Shown in pieces: positions 44,137-54,100 of a DNA stretch of 64,000 bases. The stretch's first letter is position 1. Each line of letters begins with the position of its first letter. Under the pieces are notes generated by a model. The model worked only from the letters and a program-made list of their open reading frames with translations, was not told where the DNA came from and searched no databases. The stretch is from Desulfatibacillum sp. (GTDB lineage Bacteria > Desulfobacterota > Desulfobacteria > Desulfobacterales > Desulfatibacillaceae). The position numbers and the translations under genes are program-made. The stretch covers positions 21,698-85,697 of the forward strand of contig JAEINP010000017.1 in the NCBI GenBank assembly GCA_016342355.1, given 5' to 3'.

Positions 44137-44760
44137 ATGAAAAACACACAACTCTCACGGCGCGAAAAGGAGAAGTTAAGGCGGCGTCAGGAAATAAAGG
44201 CGGCGGCGCTTCGCCTTTTTTCAGAAAAAGGCTATCACGGTGTTTCCGTGCAGGAAATTGCCGAAAAGGCGGAGTTCGCCGTAGGCACCCTGTACAATTT
44301 TTTCAAGAGCAAGGGTGAACTGTACCAGGAGGCCATGCTTGAGCAAACTGAAATTTTTTTTGCCGAACAAGCCAAAACTCTTGACGAACCCATGGATGAA
44401 GTTACAAAATTACGAAACCTTGTCAGGGCCAAGGGGGAACACTTTCGGGAAAACGCCTCCAGGATTCGCATATTCCAGGCAGAACTTCGCCAAGCCTCTG
44501 ATAGCGCCATCATGGAATTGGACGCACAGATTCACCAGAAGCGCCGCCAAATGTTCGACAAGGTTGCTTCGGTATTTGAGAGCGGTATAAAAAACGGAAG
44601 TTTCCAGCGAATCGGAGATCCTTACCACCTTGCCGTTATTCTGGACGGCATTATCGCCGCCTTTGTGACCCTGTGGATAGAGGAACCCGACAAGCATCCT
44701 TTTCCTACAGATCCGGATGTAATCCTGAACATTCTTTTCAAGGGACTGATTGAAGACTGA
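44137..44760 (+). CDS. TetR/AcrR-family repressor of the RND efflux operon
   Basis: Protein of 207 residues. The N-terminal TetR helix-turn-helix is at about 18-62 (RQEIKAAALRLFSEKGYHGV; IAEKAEFAVGTLYNFFKSKG). The C-terminal helical domain has a typical hydrophobic end (LAVILDGIIAAFVTLW). It heads the operon with adaptor, pump and outer membrane genes on the same strand. Palindromes over its own promoter point to autorepression that would be lifted by a pump substrate. Confidence 0.92.
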   Translation: MKNTQLSRREKEKLRRRQEIKAAALRLFSEKGYHGVSVQEIAEKAEFAVGTLYNFFKSKGELYQEAMLEQTEIFFAEQAKTLDEPMDEVTKLRNLVRAKGEHFRENASRIRIFQAELRQASDSAIMELDAQIHQKRRQMFDKVASVFESGIKNGSFQRIGDPYHLAVILDGIIAAFVTLWIEEPDKHPFPTDPDVILNILFKGLIED

Positions 44761-44836
44761 ATGCATAATCCATGCACTGAGCAGGCCGTTCCTGTCTGTG
44801 CTCCCAAAACCGTTTTCCTTTTTTTGGAGAATTTCA

Positions 44837-46174
44837 ATGCAATTGCCCCACCTCAAAAACAAAATTAGGCTGATCAGTATTCTTGCCGCCCTGCTTTGCA
44901 CTTCATTATTACATGGATGCGAAGATCAGGCCCAATCCAACCCTGCTGCCCCGGCAGCGGCCCGCCCGGCCCCGGAAGTGGCTGTGGTGGAGGTTGTCGC
45001 CCGGGAGGTCACCCTCACTACGGAATTGCCCGGACGCACGTCACCGTTCATGATTGCCGAAATCCGGCCTCAGGTGAATGGCCTCATCCAAAAACGCCTG
45101 TTCACGGAAGGGGCGGATGTGGAAGCCGGGCAGGTTTTGTACCAAATTGACCCGGCCCCTTTTCAGGCTGCTTATGAAAATGCCCAGGCAAACCTTACCG
45201 CCATGAAAAAGTCTGCGGATCGCGCTCAGGCGGCAATAAACGCAAGTTTGGCAATGGTGGCCCAACAGGAGGCATCCTACAAACTGGCGCAGACCAACGG
45301 AGACCGTTTTGACCAGGCCTATGACCAAAGAGCGGTTTCCGCCAGCCAACGGGACCAAGCCATGACCGAAGTGGAAGTGGCCCGGGCGGCCTTGCAGGCA
45401 GCCGAGGCCAAGGTAGAGAGTGAACGCAAGTCACTTGCTGCGGCTGAGGCGGGTATCAAGCAGGCGGAGGCGGCGCTCAAAACAGTGCGCATTCAACTGG
45501 ATTATACTCTGATCACCGCTCCCATTTCAGGCCGCGTCGGCAGGTCCACAGTGACGGAAGGCGCAATTATCACGGCCTATCAGCCCACGCCTTTGGCGAC
45601 CATCCAACAGACCGACCCCATATATGTGGACGTGCCCCAATCCACCCTGGAAGTGCTGCGCATGGCCCAAAAGACTGAAAAGGGCCAAATCGTGACGGGC
45701 GGAACCGGGCAGACCGAGGTCAGCCTGTTGCTTGAGGACGGTACGCTCTATCCTCAAAAGGGAGTCTTGAAATTCCGGGATGTGACCGTGGACCCGACAA
45801 CGGGTTCCGTAACCCTGCGTATGATTTTTCCCAATCCCGACCAAACTCTGTTGCCAGGCATGTTTGTGAGAACGGTCGTGCAGGAGGGAATAGCCCGGGA
45901 TGCCATTCTGGTTCCCCAGAGCGGGATCAGCAGAAATTCCAAGGGAGAGCCCCTGGCCCTGATCGTGGACAAGGACAACAAGATCGAACAGCGGATTTTG
46001 AAACTGGACAGAGCCATCAAGGATATGTGGTTGGTGGCCTCGGGCCTGGAACCGGGAGACCGGGTTGTTGTGGAAGGCTCGCAAAAGGTAAGGCCCGGCG
46101 CGGTAGTTAGAATAGCGGAACCGGACAACACCCAGAGCCGCGAAGCCTCTTCCAAACCAAATTCAAAGATCTAA
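44837..46174 (+). CDS. RND efflux periplasmic adaptor (AcrA/MexA type), lipoprotein
   Basis: Protein of 445 residues. The ATG at 44837 (GGAG seven bases upstream) gives a signal peptide ending LLHGC. Lipoyl halves (FMIAEIRPQVNGLIQKRLFT; YTLITAPISGRVGRSTVTEG) flank an Ala/Gln/Glu-rich coiled coil at about 100-210. Beta-barrel and membrane-proximal domains follow (VPQSGISRNSKGEPLALIVD). It connects the AcrB-like pump to the OprM-like channel. Confidence 0.94.
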   Translation: MQLPHLKNKIRLISILAALLCTSLLHGCEDQAQSNPAAPAAARPAPEVAVVEVVAREVTLTTELPGRTSPFMIAEIRPQVNGLIQKRLFTEGADVEAGQVLYQIDPAPFQAAYENAQANLTAMKKSADRAQAAINASLAMVAQQEASYKLAQTNGDRFDQAYDQRAVSASQRDQAMTEVEVARAALQAAEAKVESERKSLAAAEAGIKQAEAALKTVRIQLDYTLITAPISGRVGRSTVTEGAIITAYQPTPLATIQQTDPIYVDVPQSTLEVLRMAQKTEKGQIVTGGTGQTEVSLLLEDGTLYPQKGVLKFRDVTVDPTTGSVTLRMIFPNPDQTLLPGMFVRTVVQEGIARDAILVPQSGISRNSKGEPLALIVDKDNKIEQRILKLDRAIKDMWLVASGLEPGDRVVVEGSQKVRPGAVVRIAEPDNTQSREASSKPNSKI

Positions 46175-46186
46175 GGGAGGATACCA

Positions 46187-49100
46187 ATGTTAGCGAATTT
46201 CTTCCTGGATCGCCCTGTTTTTGCATGGGTCATCGCCATTATCATCATGCTGGCCGGAGGGCTGGCCATTCATTCGTTGCCGATCGCCCAATATCCTCCC
46301 ATTGCCCCACCGTCCATATCCATTGACGCCATGTATCCCGGCGCTTCGGCGGAAACGGTGGAAAACACGGTTGTCCAGATCATCGAACAAAAGATGAACG
46401 GGTTCGACAACCTTTTATACATGGACGCCACCAGCGATTCCACCGGGTCCGGCAGGGTCGAATTGACATTCTTTCCCGGAAGCGACCCGGACATGGCCTG
46501 GGCCAAGGTCCAGAACAAGCTCCAGCTTGCCATGCCAAGCCTGCCCGAGGTGGTGCAACGCCAGGGTGTGAAGGTGAGCAAGTCCACCCGGAATTACCTG
46601 ATCATCGTGGGTGTCATCAATACAGATGGCACGATGGACAACAGCGACCTGGGCGACTATGTCAATTCCAACCTGGAAAAGGTCCTGGCCCGGGTTCCCG
46701 GCGTGGGCGAGGTGCAGTCTTTCAGCCCCCAGTACGCTATGCGGGTCTGGTTTAATCCGGACAAACTGACCAGTTACAATATGACCGTGCAGGATGTGAT
46801 CACGGCGCTCAGGACATACAATGTAGAGGTTTCCGCCGGCGCCTTCGGAAGAGACCCTGCCGTGGAAGGCCAAAGGCTGAACGCCTCTATTGTGGTGCAA
46901 AACCTCTTGCAGACACCCGAAGAGTTCGCGGCCATTCCCATCCGGAACAACCCGGACGGTTCTGTCATCAAGGTTGGGGATGTCGCCAGGACTGAGCTTG
47001 GCTCCGAATCGTATGGAACCAAAGCCTTGTTCAATGGTCATCCGGCGGCGGCCCTTGCCATCCGGCAGGCATCGGGCGCAAACGCCCTGGAAACCGCCCA
47101 GGCTGTCCGGGACAAAATGACGGAGTTGGAAAAATATTTTCCACCCGGGATGAAGGTGATCTACCCTTACGACACCACACCCTTTGTGAGGGCGGCCATC
47201 CACGAGGTTGTCAAAACTCTGTTCGAAGCGGTGTTCCTGGTATTTTTGGTCATGCTCCTGTTTTTGGGCAGCCTGCGCGCAACGCTCATTCCCACCATTG
47301 CCGTACCGGTGGTTATATTGGGTACTTTCGCCGTGTTGGGACTGTTTGGATTTTCCATCAACATGCTGACCATGTTCGCCATGGTGCTGGCCATTGGCCT
47401 GTTGGTGGATGACGCCATCGTGGTGGTGGAAAACGTGGAACGGATCATGGAGGAGGAAGGCCTGCCCCCCAAGGAGGCCACCCGCAAATCCATGCACGAG
47501 ATCACCAGCGCCCTGATCGGCATTGGTCTGGTGCTTTCCGCCGTGTTCGGCCCCATGGCTTTTTTTGAAGGGTCCACGGGCGTCATTTACAGACAGTTTT
47601 CCCTTACCATTATTTCGGCCATGCTGCTTTCGGTTGTGGTGGCGCTGGTTCTGACACCGGTGCTTTGCGCCTCCCTGTTAAAACCAGGCCACAGTACCAG
47701 AGCAAGAAAAAGGACTCTCACCCCCCTGCGGTTCATCGTGGACAATTTCAACCGGGTGTTCAACTGGATCAGGGACATATACATTGCGCTGGTGGGCAAC
47801 ATTCTCAGGCATAAAATCATATACATGCTCTTCTTTGTGCTCATTGTGGGGGCCTTTGGCTTTCTGTTCAAAAGAATGCCCACAGCGTATCTGCCCAACG
47901 AAGACCAGGGGGTTCTGTACGCTTCCGTGCAATTGCCCACGGGTTCCACCACGGAGCAGACTGACGAGATAATGGAAACCATACGGCAGTATTTTAACGA
48001 AAATGAAAAGGAATCCGTGGAATGCGTCCTGACCCTTTCGGGATGGGGTTTTGCAGGCCGAGGCCAAAACATGGGCCTGGCGTTCATTCAGCTAAGGGAC
48101 TGGGAACTGAGGCAGCGTCCGGACTTGAAAGCGGACGCCGTAGCGGGCCGGGCCATGGGCCGATTCATGCAAATCCGTAATGCCAGGGCTTTTGCCTTTG
48201 CACCTCCTGCCGTGCGGGAGTTGGGAAGCTCCAAGGGCTTTGACTTCCGGTTACAGGACCGGAGCGGCCTGGGCCATAAAGCGCTTATGGAAGCCCGGGG
48301 TCAATTACTTGGCTTGGCGGCGCAAGACCCGCGCCTGACCTCGGTACGGCCAAACGGCATGGAAGATCAACCCGAATACCGGGTGGATGTGGACTGGGAA
48401 AAAGCAGGGACTCTGGGTGTGCCTCTTTCCGTCATACACAGTACGGTTTCCGCGGCCTTTGGAAGCGCCTATGTGAACGACTTTATCCAGGCGGGCAGGG
48501 TCAAGCGTGTTTATCTTCAGGCGGATGCTCCATACAGAATGCTGCCTGAAGACCTTAACAATCTTTATTTGAGGGGAAATTCCGGAAACATGGTCCCGTA
48601 CTCCTCCGTGGCCTCGGGTTACTGGACCGAGGGATCGCCCCAGTTGCAACGGTACAACAGTTTTCCGTGCATCAACTTTTGGGGGGAAGCTGCTGCTGGA
48701 AAAAGCTCGGGCGAAGCCATGGAAGCCATGGAGGAAATCATGCAAAAACTGCCCAGGGGCTTTGGGTTTGACTGGTCCGGCATATCTTACCAGGAGCGCA
48801 TGGCCGGGTCCCAGGCAGGTATCTTGTACGTTTTTTCCATCCTGGCGATCTTTTTGTGCCTTGCGGCCCTGTATGAAAGCTGGCCTATCCCCATTTCCAT
48901 TTTGCTGGCTTTGCCGTTGGGCGCCATCGGCGGGGTGATCGCCACGTCCTTGCGAGGCCTGCCCAATGACGTGTATTTCCAGATCGGGCTTTTGACAACC
49001 CTGGGCCTGACCACCAAAAACGCCATCCTCATTGTTCAGTTCGCCAAGGCGAAACGGGAGGAAGGCATGGATCTGGTGTCCGCCACCCTGGAAGGGGCAA

Positions 49101-49381
49101 AATTGCGGTTCAGGCCTATTATCATGACCTCTCTGGCGTTCGGATTCGGTGTTCTGCCTCTGGTTCTGGCGAACGGCGCCGGGGCGGGCGCTCAGATAGC
49201 CATTGGCACCTCGGTTCTGGGCGGCATGGTGACAGGCACCATTCTGGTGACCCTGTTCACGCCGCTCTTCTATGTGATCATAGCCAAGTTGTTTATTCCA
49301 AGGAAGTCGTTGGCACTCAAGCATCCAACAATAATGGAAAACGCATCCGCCGAACCCGAACTAACACCGTCCGAAGGATAG
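46187..49381 (+). CDS. RND efflux pump inner membrane transporter (AcrB/MexB type)
   Basis: Protein of 1064 residues, full length for the HAE1 family. It begins MLANFFLDRPVFAWVIAIII. The proton-relay Asp pair is in VLAIGLLVDDAIVVVENVER, and the Lys partner in GLTTKNAILIVQFAKAKREE. Twelve membrane helices and two large periplasmic loops are expected and visible as hydrophobic blocks. The pump extrudes hydrophobic compounds, which would suit an organism living on alkanes or aromatics (inference). It lies 12 bases after the adaptor gene. Confidence 0.96.
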   Translation: MLANFFLDRPVFAWVIAIIIMLAGGLAIHSLPIAQYPPIAPPSISIDAMYPGASAETVENTVVQIIEQKMNGFDNLLYMDATSDSTGSGRVELTFFPGSDPDMAWAKVQNKLQLAMPSLPEVVQRQGVKVSKSTRNYLIIVGVINTDGTMDNSDLGDYVNSNLEKVLARVPGVGEVQSFSPQYAMRVWFNPDKLTSYNMTVQDVITALRTYNVEVSAGAFGRDPAVEGQRLNASIVVQNLLQTPEEFAAIPIRNNPDGSVIKVGDVARTELGSESYGTKALFNGHPAAALAIRQASGANALETAQAVRDKMTELEKYFPPGMKVIYPYDTTPFVRAAIHEVVKTLFEAVFLVFLVMLLFLGSLRATLIPTIAVPVVILGTFAVLGLFGFSINMLTMFAMVLAIGLLVDDAIVVVENVERIMEEEGLPPKEATRKSMHEITSALIGIGLVLSAVFGPMAFFEGSTGVIYRQFSLTIISAMLLSVVVALVLTPVLCASLLKPGHSTRARKRTLTPLRFIVDNFNRVFNWIRDIYIALVGNILRHKIIYMLFFVLIVGAFGFLFKRMPTAYLPNEDQGVLYASVQLPTGSTTEQTDEIMETIRQYFNENEKESVECVLTLSGWGFAGRGQNMGLAFIQLRDWELRQRPDLKADAVAGRAMGRFMQIRNARAFAFAPPAVRELGSSKGFDFRLQDRSGLGHKALMEARGQLLGLAAQDPRLTSVRPNGMEDQPEYRVDVDWEKAGTLGVPLSVIHSTVSAAFGSAYVNDFIQAGRVKRVYLQADAPYRMLPEDLNNLYLRGNSGNMVPYSSVASGYWTEGSPQLQRYNSFPCINFWGEAAAGKSSGEAMEAMEEIMQKLPRGFGFDWSGISYQERMAGSQAGILYVFSILAIFLCLAALYESWPIPISILLALPLGAIGGVIATSLRGLPNDVYFQIGLLTTLGLTTKNAILIVQFAKAKREEGMDLVSATLEGAKLRFRPIIMTSLAFGFGVLPLVLANGAGAGAQIAIGTSVLGGMVTGTILVTLFTPLFYVIIAKLFIPRKSLALKHPTIMENASAEPELTPSEG

Positions 49382-49386
49382 AAAAT

Positions 49387-50799
49387 ATGAAACGGTATTT
49401 GATATTCCCCATCGTTGGTTTAACCATGCTGGCTGCCGGCTGCAACCTGGCGCCCCAATATGCCAGGCCCCAGGCGCCTGTGGCCCGGGATTGGCCGGAA
49501 GCCTTGGCCCCCGCGCAGGTAAAGGGAGCCGCCACACTCCCCCAGCCCGTGGAACTGGAATGGCGGGAATTTGTGGCGGACAAAACCCTGCAGCAGGTCA
49601 TCCAGACTGCGTTGGATAACAACAGGGATCTGCGGCTGTCCGCCCTGAACGTGCAGCGCGCCCGGGCTTTGTACGGCATCCAGAGGGCGGAACTGTTCCC
49701 GGCCCTGAATGGAATCGCCGGGGCGGCGGTTCAGCGCACGCCTGCGGACTTGTCCGCCAGCGGCAAGGTGTCCCAATCGGAAAAATACAGTGTGGATTTT
49801 GGCGTGACCTCCTGGGAGATTGATTTTTTCGGGCGAATCCAACGCCTTAAGGACAGGGCCCTGGAGGAATATCTGGCGACCGAACAGGCCCAACGCAGCG
49901 CCCAGATATCCTTGATATCCGCGGTTGCCAACGCGTATTTAAGTCTTGCCGCGGACCAGGAGCATCACAAACTGGCAGCCTCCACCCTCCAAAGCCAGGA
50001 GGAGGCTTATAAATTAATCAAAAGCCGTTTTGAATTTGGCCTTGCGTCGGAACTGGACCTTCTTAGAGCCCAAACCCAGGTGGACACGGCAAGAGCGGAT
50101 ATCGCCCGCTTTACCCAAAGGATCGCCCAGGATAAAAACGCCTTGGTCCTGTTGAGCGGCACCAACGTTCCTTTTCCTGAGCGGATTTTCCCCCGGGACC
50201 TTGCAGGCGTTAAACCCTTCAGGGAAATCTCTGCGGGCGTTTCCTCCGAAGTGCTCCTTCTGAGGCCCGACATCCTGGCCACCGAGCATCGTCTGAAGGC
50301 CTCCAACGCCAACATTGGGGCGGCGCGGGCCGCGTTCTTCCCCCGCATATCCATCACAGGACTGGCAGGCACGGCCAGCGCAGAGCTTACCAAGCTGTTT
50401 GAGTCCGGCCAGGGCACATGGAGTTTTGTCCCCCAGCTTGCCATCCCCATATTTGACGCACGGGTGTGGTCCGGGTTTAAAGCCTCCAAGGTGGAAAAGG
50501 AAATCGCCCTGACACAGTATGAAAAAACCATACAGACCGCCTTCCGGGAAGTGGCCGATGCCATGGCCGTGGAAAGCACGGTGGAGGATCTGCTATCCGC
50601 CAACGAGTCTTTGGTGGATGCCCTGAACAAGGTAAATACTCTTGCCAATGTGCGCTATGACAAGGGAATCGACAGCTACTTGGGAGTTCTGGACGCCCAG
50701 CGTTCCCTGTATACGGCCCAGCAGCAGCTTATTAGTATTCGCATAGAAAAACTGGCCAATCAAGTACGCCTGTACACGGTACTCGGCGGCGGCGCCTGA
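49387..50799 (+). CDS. OprM/NodT-family outer membrane efflux lipoprotein
   Basis: Protein of 470 residues with lipoprotein signal MKRYLIFPIVGLTMLAAGC. Two OEP helical repeats are visible (LDNNRDLRLSALNVQRARAL; LLRPDILATEHRLKASNANI). Typical NodT features include NLAPQYARP after the lipid Cys and SWEIDFFGRI. It starts five bases after the pump stop and closes the tripartite system. A terminator follows. Confidence 0.94.
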   Translation: MKRYLIFPIVGLTMLAAGCNLAPQYARPQAPVARDWPEALAPAQVKGAATLPQPVELEWREFVADKTLQQVIQTALDNNRDLRLSALNVQRARALYGIQRAELFPALNGIAGAAVQRTPADLSASGKVSQSEKYSVDFGVTSWEIDFFGRIQRLKDRALEEYLATEQAQRSAQISLISAVANAYLSLAADQEHHKLAASTLQSQEEAYKLIKSRFEFGLASELDLLRAQTQVDTARADIARFTQRIAQDKNALVLLSGTNVPFPERIFPRDLAGVKPFREISAGVSSEVLLLRPDILATEHRLKASNANIGAARAAFFPRISITGLAGTASAELTKLFESGQGTWSFVPQLAIPIFDARVWSGFKASKVEKEIALTQYEKTIQTAFREVADAMAVESTVEDLLSANESLVDALNKVNTLANVRYDKGIDSYLGVLDAQRSLYTAQQQLISIRIEKLANQVRLYTVLGGGA

Positions 50800-50845
50800 T
50801 CTTGCGGAGTATTTGATAATCCGGAGTATAAGAAGATTGAAAAGG

Positions 50846-50884
50846 ACGGGCCAGGGAGATGGTTTTCCCCGGCCCGTTTTTTTT
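50846..50884 (+). terminator. Rho-independent terminator of the RND operon
   Basis: ACGGGCC pairs with GGCCCGT, with GGGA/TCCC pairing inside and a run of T after. It is nearly identical to the terminator at 55175-55216. Confidence 0.85.
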
Positions 50885-51100
50885 GCATCTCCTGCCAAAA
50901 GTGTCTGCCGGTTGTTTCCATGCCTTTTTAAATATTTGCAATTAGCTTAAAAGAGTGTTAATGGCCTGTCATTATACTCTAAAATTAATCATAATTTTAA
51001 TAAATCATTGTGTTGATTTTACAATTTTTTCAAGTGTGTGGGCATTTAACCCTACAGATTCCAATCATAATCCTGGAAATTCCCGGGAAAGGATAATTCC

Positions 51101-54100
51101 ATGACAAGCCTCACGCCCATAGACAAAAAACCGGACCACCATTTTCACATGAGCAATATAATATCCTTTTTTCTTTGTGTTTTTTTCATTCTCGGGTTTG
51201 TCCTGCCTCCCTGTGGAGCGGCAGATGACCTATGCCCGGACGATCCTTTTAAAACCGGACCGGGAATTTCCGGCTGCGGCCATGCCGAGGCCATGGTAGC
51301 CGCCGGCGCAGCCCATTCCATGGCGCTGAAAAGCGATGGCATGGTATGGGTGTGGGGGGGTAACGCTTTCGGCCAAGTGGGAGTGGAAGACGGCGGGCAG
51401 GTCCTCGCCCCCACGCAAGTGGAGAAATCCGGCGGAAAAGTACTTTCCGGTGTCAGGATAATCGCGGCCGGAGGCTACCATTCCCTGGCCGTTACAGCCG
51501 ATGGCTATGTGTGGGCCTGGGGCGCCAACGAATCCGGCCAGCTTGGAGACGGTGCGAACGCCAGTTCCTACATCCCATCCCAGGTAAAGTTACTGGATGG
51601 CAGCCTGCTTTTCGGCGTCAGGGCCGTTGCCGGAGGGGATTGCCATTCCCTGGCCGTGAAAGCCAATGGCACGGTGAGGGCGTGGGGATCGAATTCCTAT
51701 GGCCAGCTTGGGGACGGCTCCGTGATCAGTTCCAGCAATCCGGTGGAAGTGGTAATGTCCGACGCACACTCCCTTTCAGGCATCCAGGCAGTGGCCGGAG
51801 GATATGGCCATTCCCTGGCCCTGAAAACCGATGGCACGGTATGGGCATGGGGGGGCAACAAGTATGGCCAGCTTGGGGACGGGGAAACCGGCTCCTTGTC
51901 CAACCCCGTGCAGGTCATTGCGTCTGCGGATAATCCGTTGACCGATGTCATGGCCATTGCCGCGGGAGAGAACTTTTCCCTGGCCCTGAAAAACGACGGC
52001 ACCGTATGGGCGTGGGGATGGAATTACTACGGCCAGTTGGGGAACGGAACAAATGAGGAATCCCATACCGCCAAGCAGGTTATCATGCCGGATCAATCCC
52101 CGCTTTCCGAGGTTGTGGCCATTGCCGGGACAGGCATGCACGCCCTGGCCCTGAAAAACGACGGCGCCGTGTGGGGGTGGGGATACAACGCAAAAGGCCA
52201 GTTGGGCAATGGGGATAGCACCGTCAGCTACTACCCTGTGCAGGCGTCCGATATCTCAGGCGCTTACGCCATTGCCGGAGGTGAACGCCATTCCCTGGCG
52301 ATTGCAGGGGAGGGCATGGTGTGGGCATGGGGGAAAAATGGGGACGGGCAATTGGGAACAGGAATTGCTGATTTTGTTGCACACCCTGTTCCCCTCAATG
52401 TCCTGTTGTCCGGAGAAAACTTTCATTGCTTCTCTGATGAAGACGGGGATAGCGTGGATGATGAGTTCCTGGACAACTGTCCTTCCATCATTAATCCCGA
52501 CCAGGCCGATGCAGACAATGACGGGATAGGAAATCTCTGCGACAACTGCCCGGACAGTTACAATCCTCTCCAGGAAGATTCGGACGGCGATTCCCTGAGC
52601 GATGCTTGCGACAACTGCCCGAACAAGAACAACCCGGGCCAGGAAGATGCAGACGGTGATTTTTTGGGAGACGCCTGCGACAGCTGCCCGGACGACCCTT
52701 TTAAAGCCGAGCCGGGAATATCGGGTTGCGGCAATGCCAAAGCTGTCCTAAGTGCAGGGCGTATCCACTCCCTGGCCCTGAAAAGCGACGGCGCCGTGTG
52801 GGCGTGGGGGCGCAATGAAGATGGCCAGATAGGGGACGGCAGCACGATAGACAAACCCAACCCGGTCCAGGTTGTCATGGTGGATGGCAGCTCCTTTACC
52901 GGCATTCAGGCCATTGCCGCGGGATGTTTTCACTCCCTGGCCCTGAAAAATGACGGCGCCGTGTGGGCGTGGGGGGGCAATTACTATGGTCAGCTCGGGA
53001 GTGCCAGTACGGGTAGAAAACGAAACCCGGTCCAGACGGTCATGACGGATGGCAGCCTCCTTATCGGTATTATAGCCATCGTCGCTGGAGAATACCACTC
53101 CCTGGCCCTGAAAAGCGACGGCGCCGTGTGGGCGTGGGGGCGTAATGAACATGGCCAGATAGGGGACGGCAGCACGATTGACAAACCCAACCCGGTCCAG
53201 GTTGTCACGGCGGATGGCAGCCCCCTAACCGGTATTATAGCCATCGCCGCTGGAGAATACCACTCCCTGGGTCTGAAAAACGACGGCGCCGTGTGGGCGT
53301 GGGGGCGCAATGAAGATGGCCAGATAGGGGACGGCAGCACGATTGACAAACCCAACCCGGTCCAGGTTGTCATGGCGGATGGCAGCCCCTTTACCGGCGT
53401 CCAGGCCATTGCCGCTAGATATCGCCACACCCTGGCCTTGAAAAATGACGGCGCCGTATGGGCGTGGGGGCGCAATACCCTTGGCCAGATAGGGGACGGC
53501 AGCACGATTAGCAAGCCAAACCCGGTCCAGGTTGTCATGGCGGATGGCAGCCCCATTGCCGACGTCAAGGCCATTGCCGCTGGATGTCGCCACTCCCTGG
53601 CCCTGAAAAGCGACGGCGCCGTGTGGGCGTGGGGGTACAACAGGTATGGCCAGCTTGGGGACGGGGAAACTGACTCCTTGTCCAACCCCGTGCAGGTCAT
53701 TGCGTCTGAAGATAATCCTTTGACCGATGTCATGGCCATTGCCGCAGGAGATAACTTTTCCCTGGCCCTGAAAAACGACGGCGCCGTATGGGCGTGGGGA
53801 TGGAATTACTGCGGCCAGTTAGGCATCGGGGATTCAGATACAGCATCCCACCCAAATCCCGTCAATGTCATCCTTTCCAAAAAAAACTTCCATTGCTTCT
53901 TTGATGAGGACGGAGATGGCTTGGATGACGATCTCCTGGATAACTGTCCTTCCGTGCCCAATCCGGACCAGGAAGACACGGATTCGGACGGGGTGGGCGG
54001 TCCCTGCGACAATTGCCCCTTGATTGCCAACCCGGACCAGGCCGATGCAGACAGTGACGGAATAGGCGATCTTTGCGACAACTGCCCCCATAATTCCAAT

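Noticed and set aside
51720..53900. Repeats in the RCC1 region as a possible CRISPR array
   Set aside because: Repeat units are long, in frame and encode RCC1 motifs; there are no uniform unique spacers.
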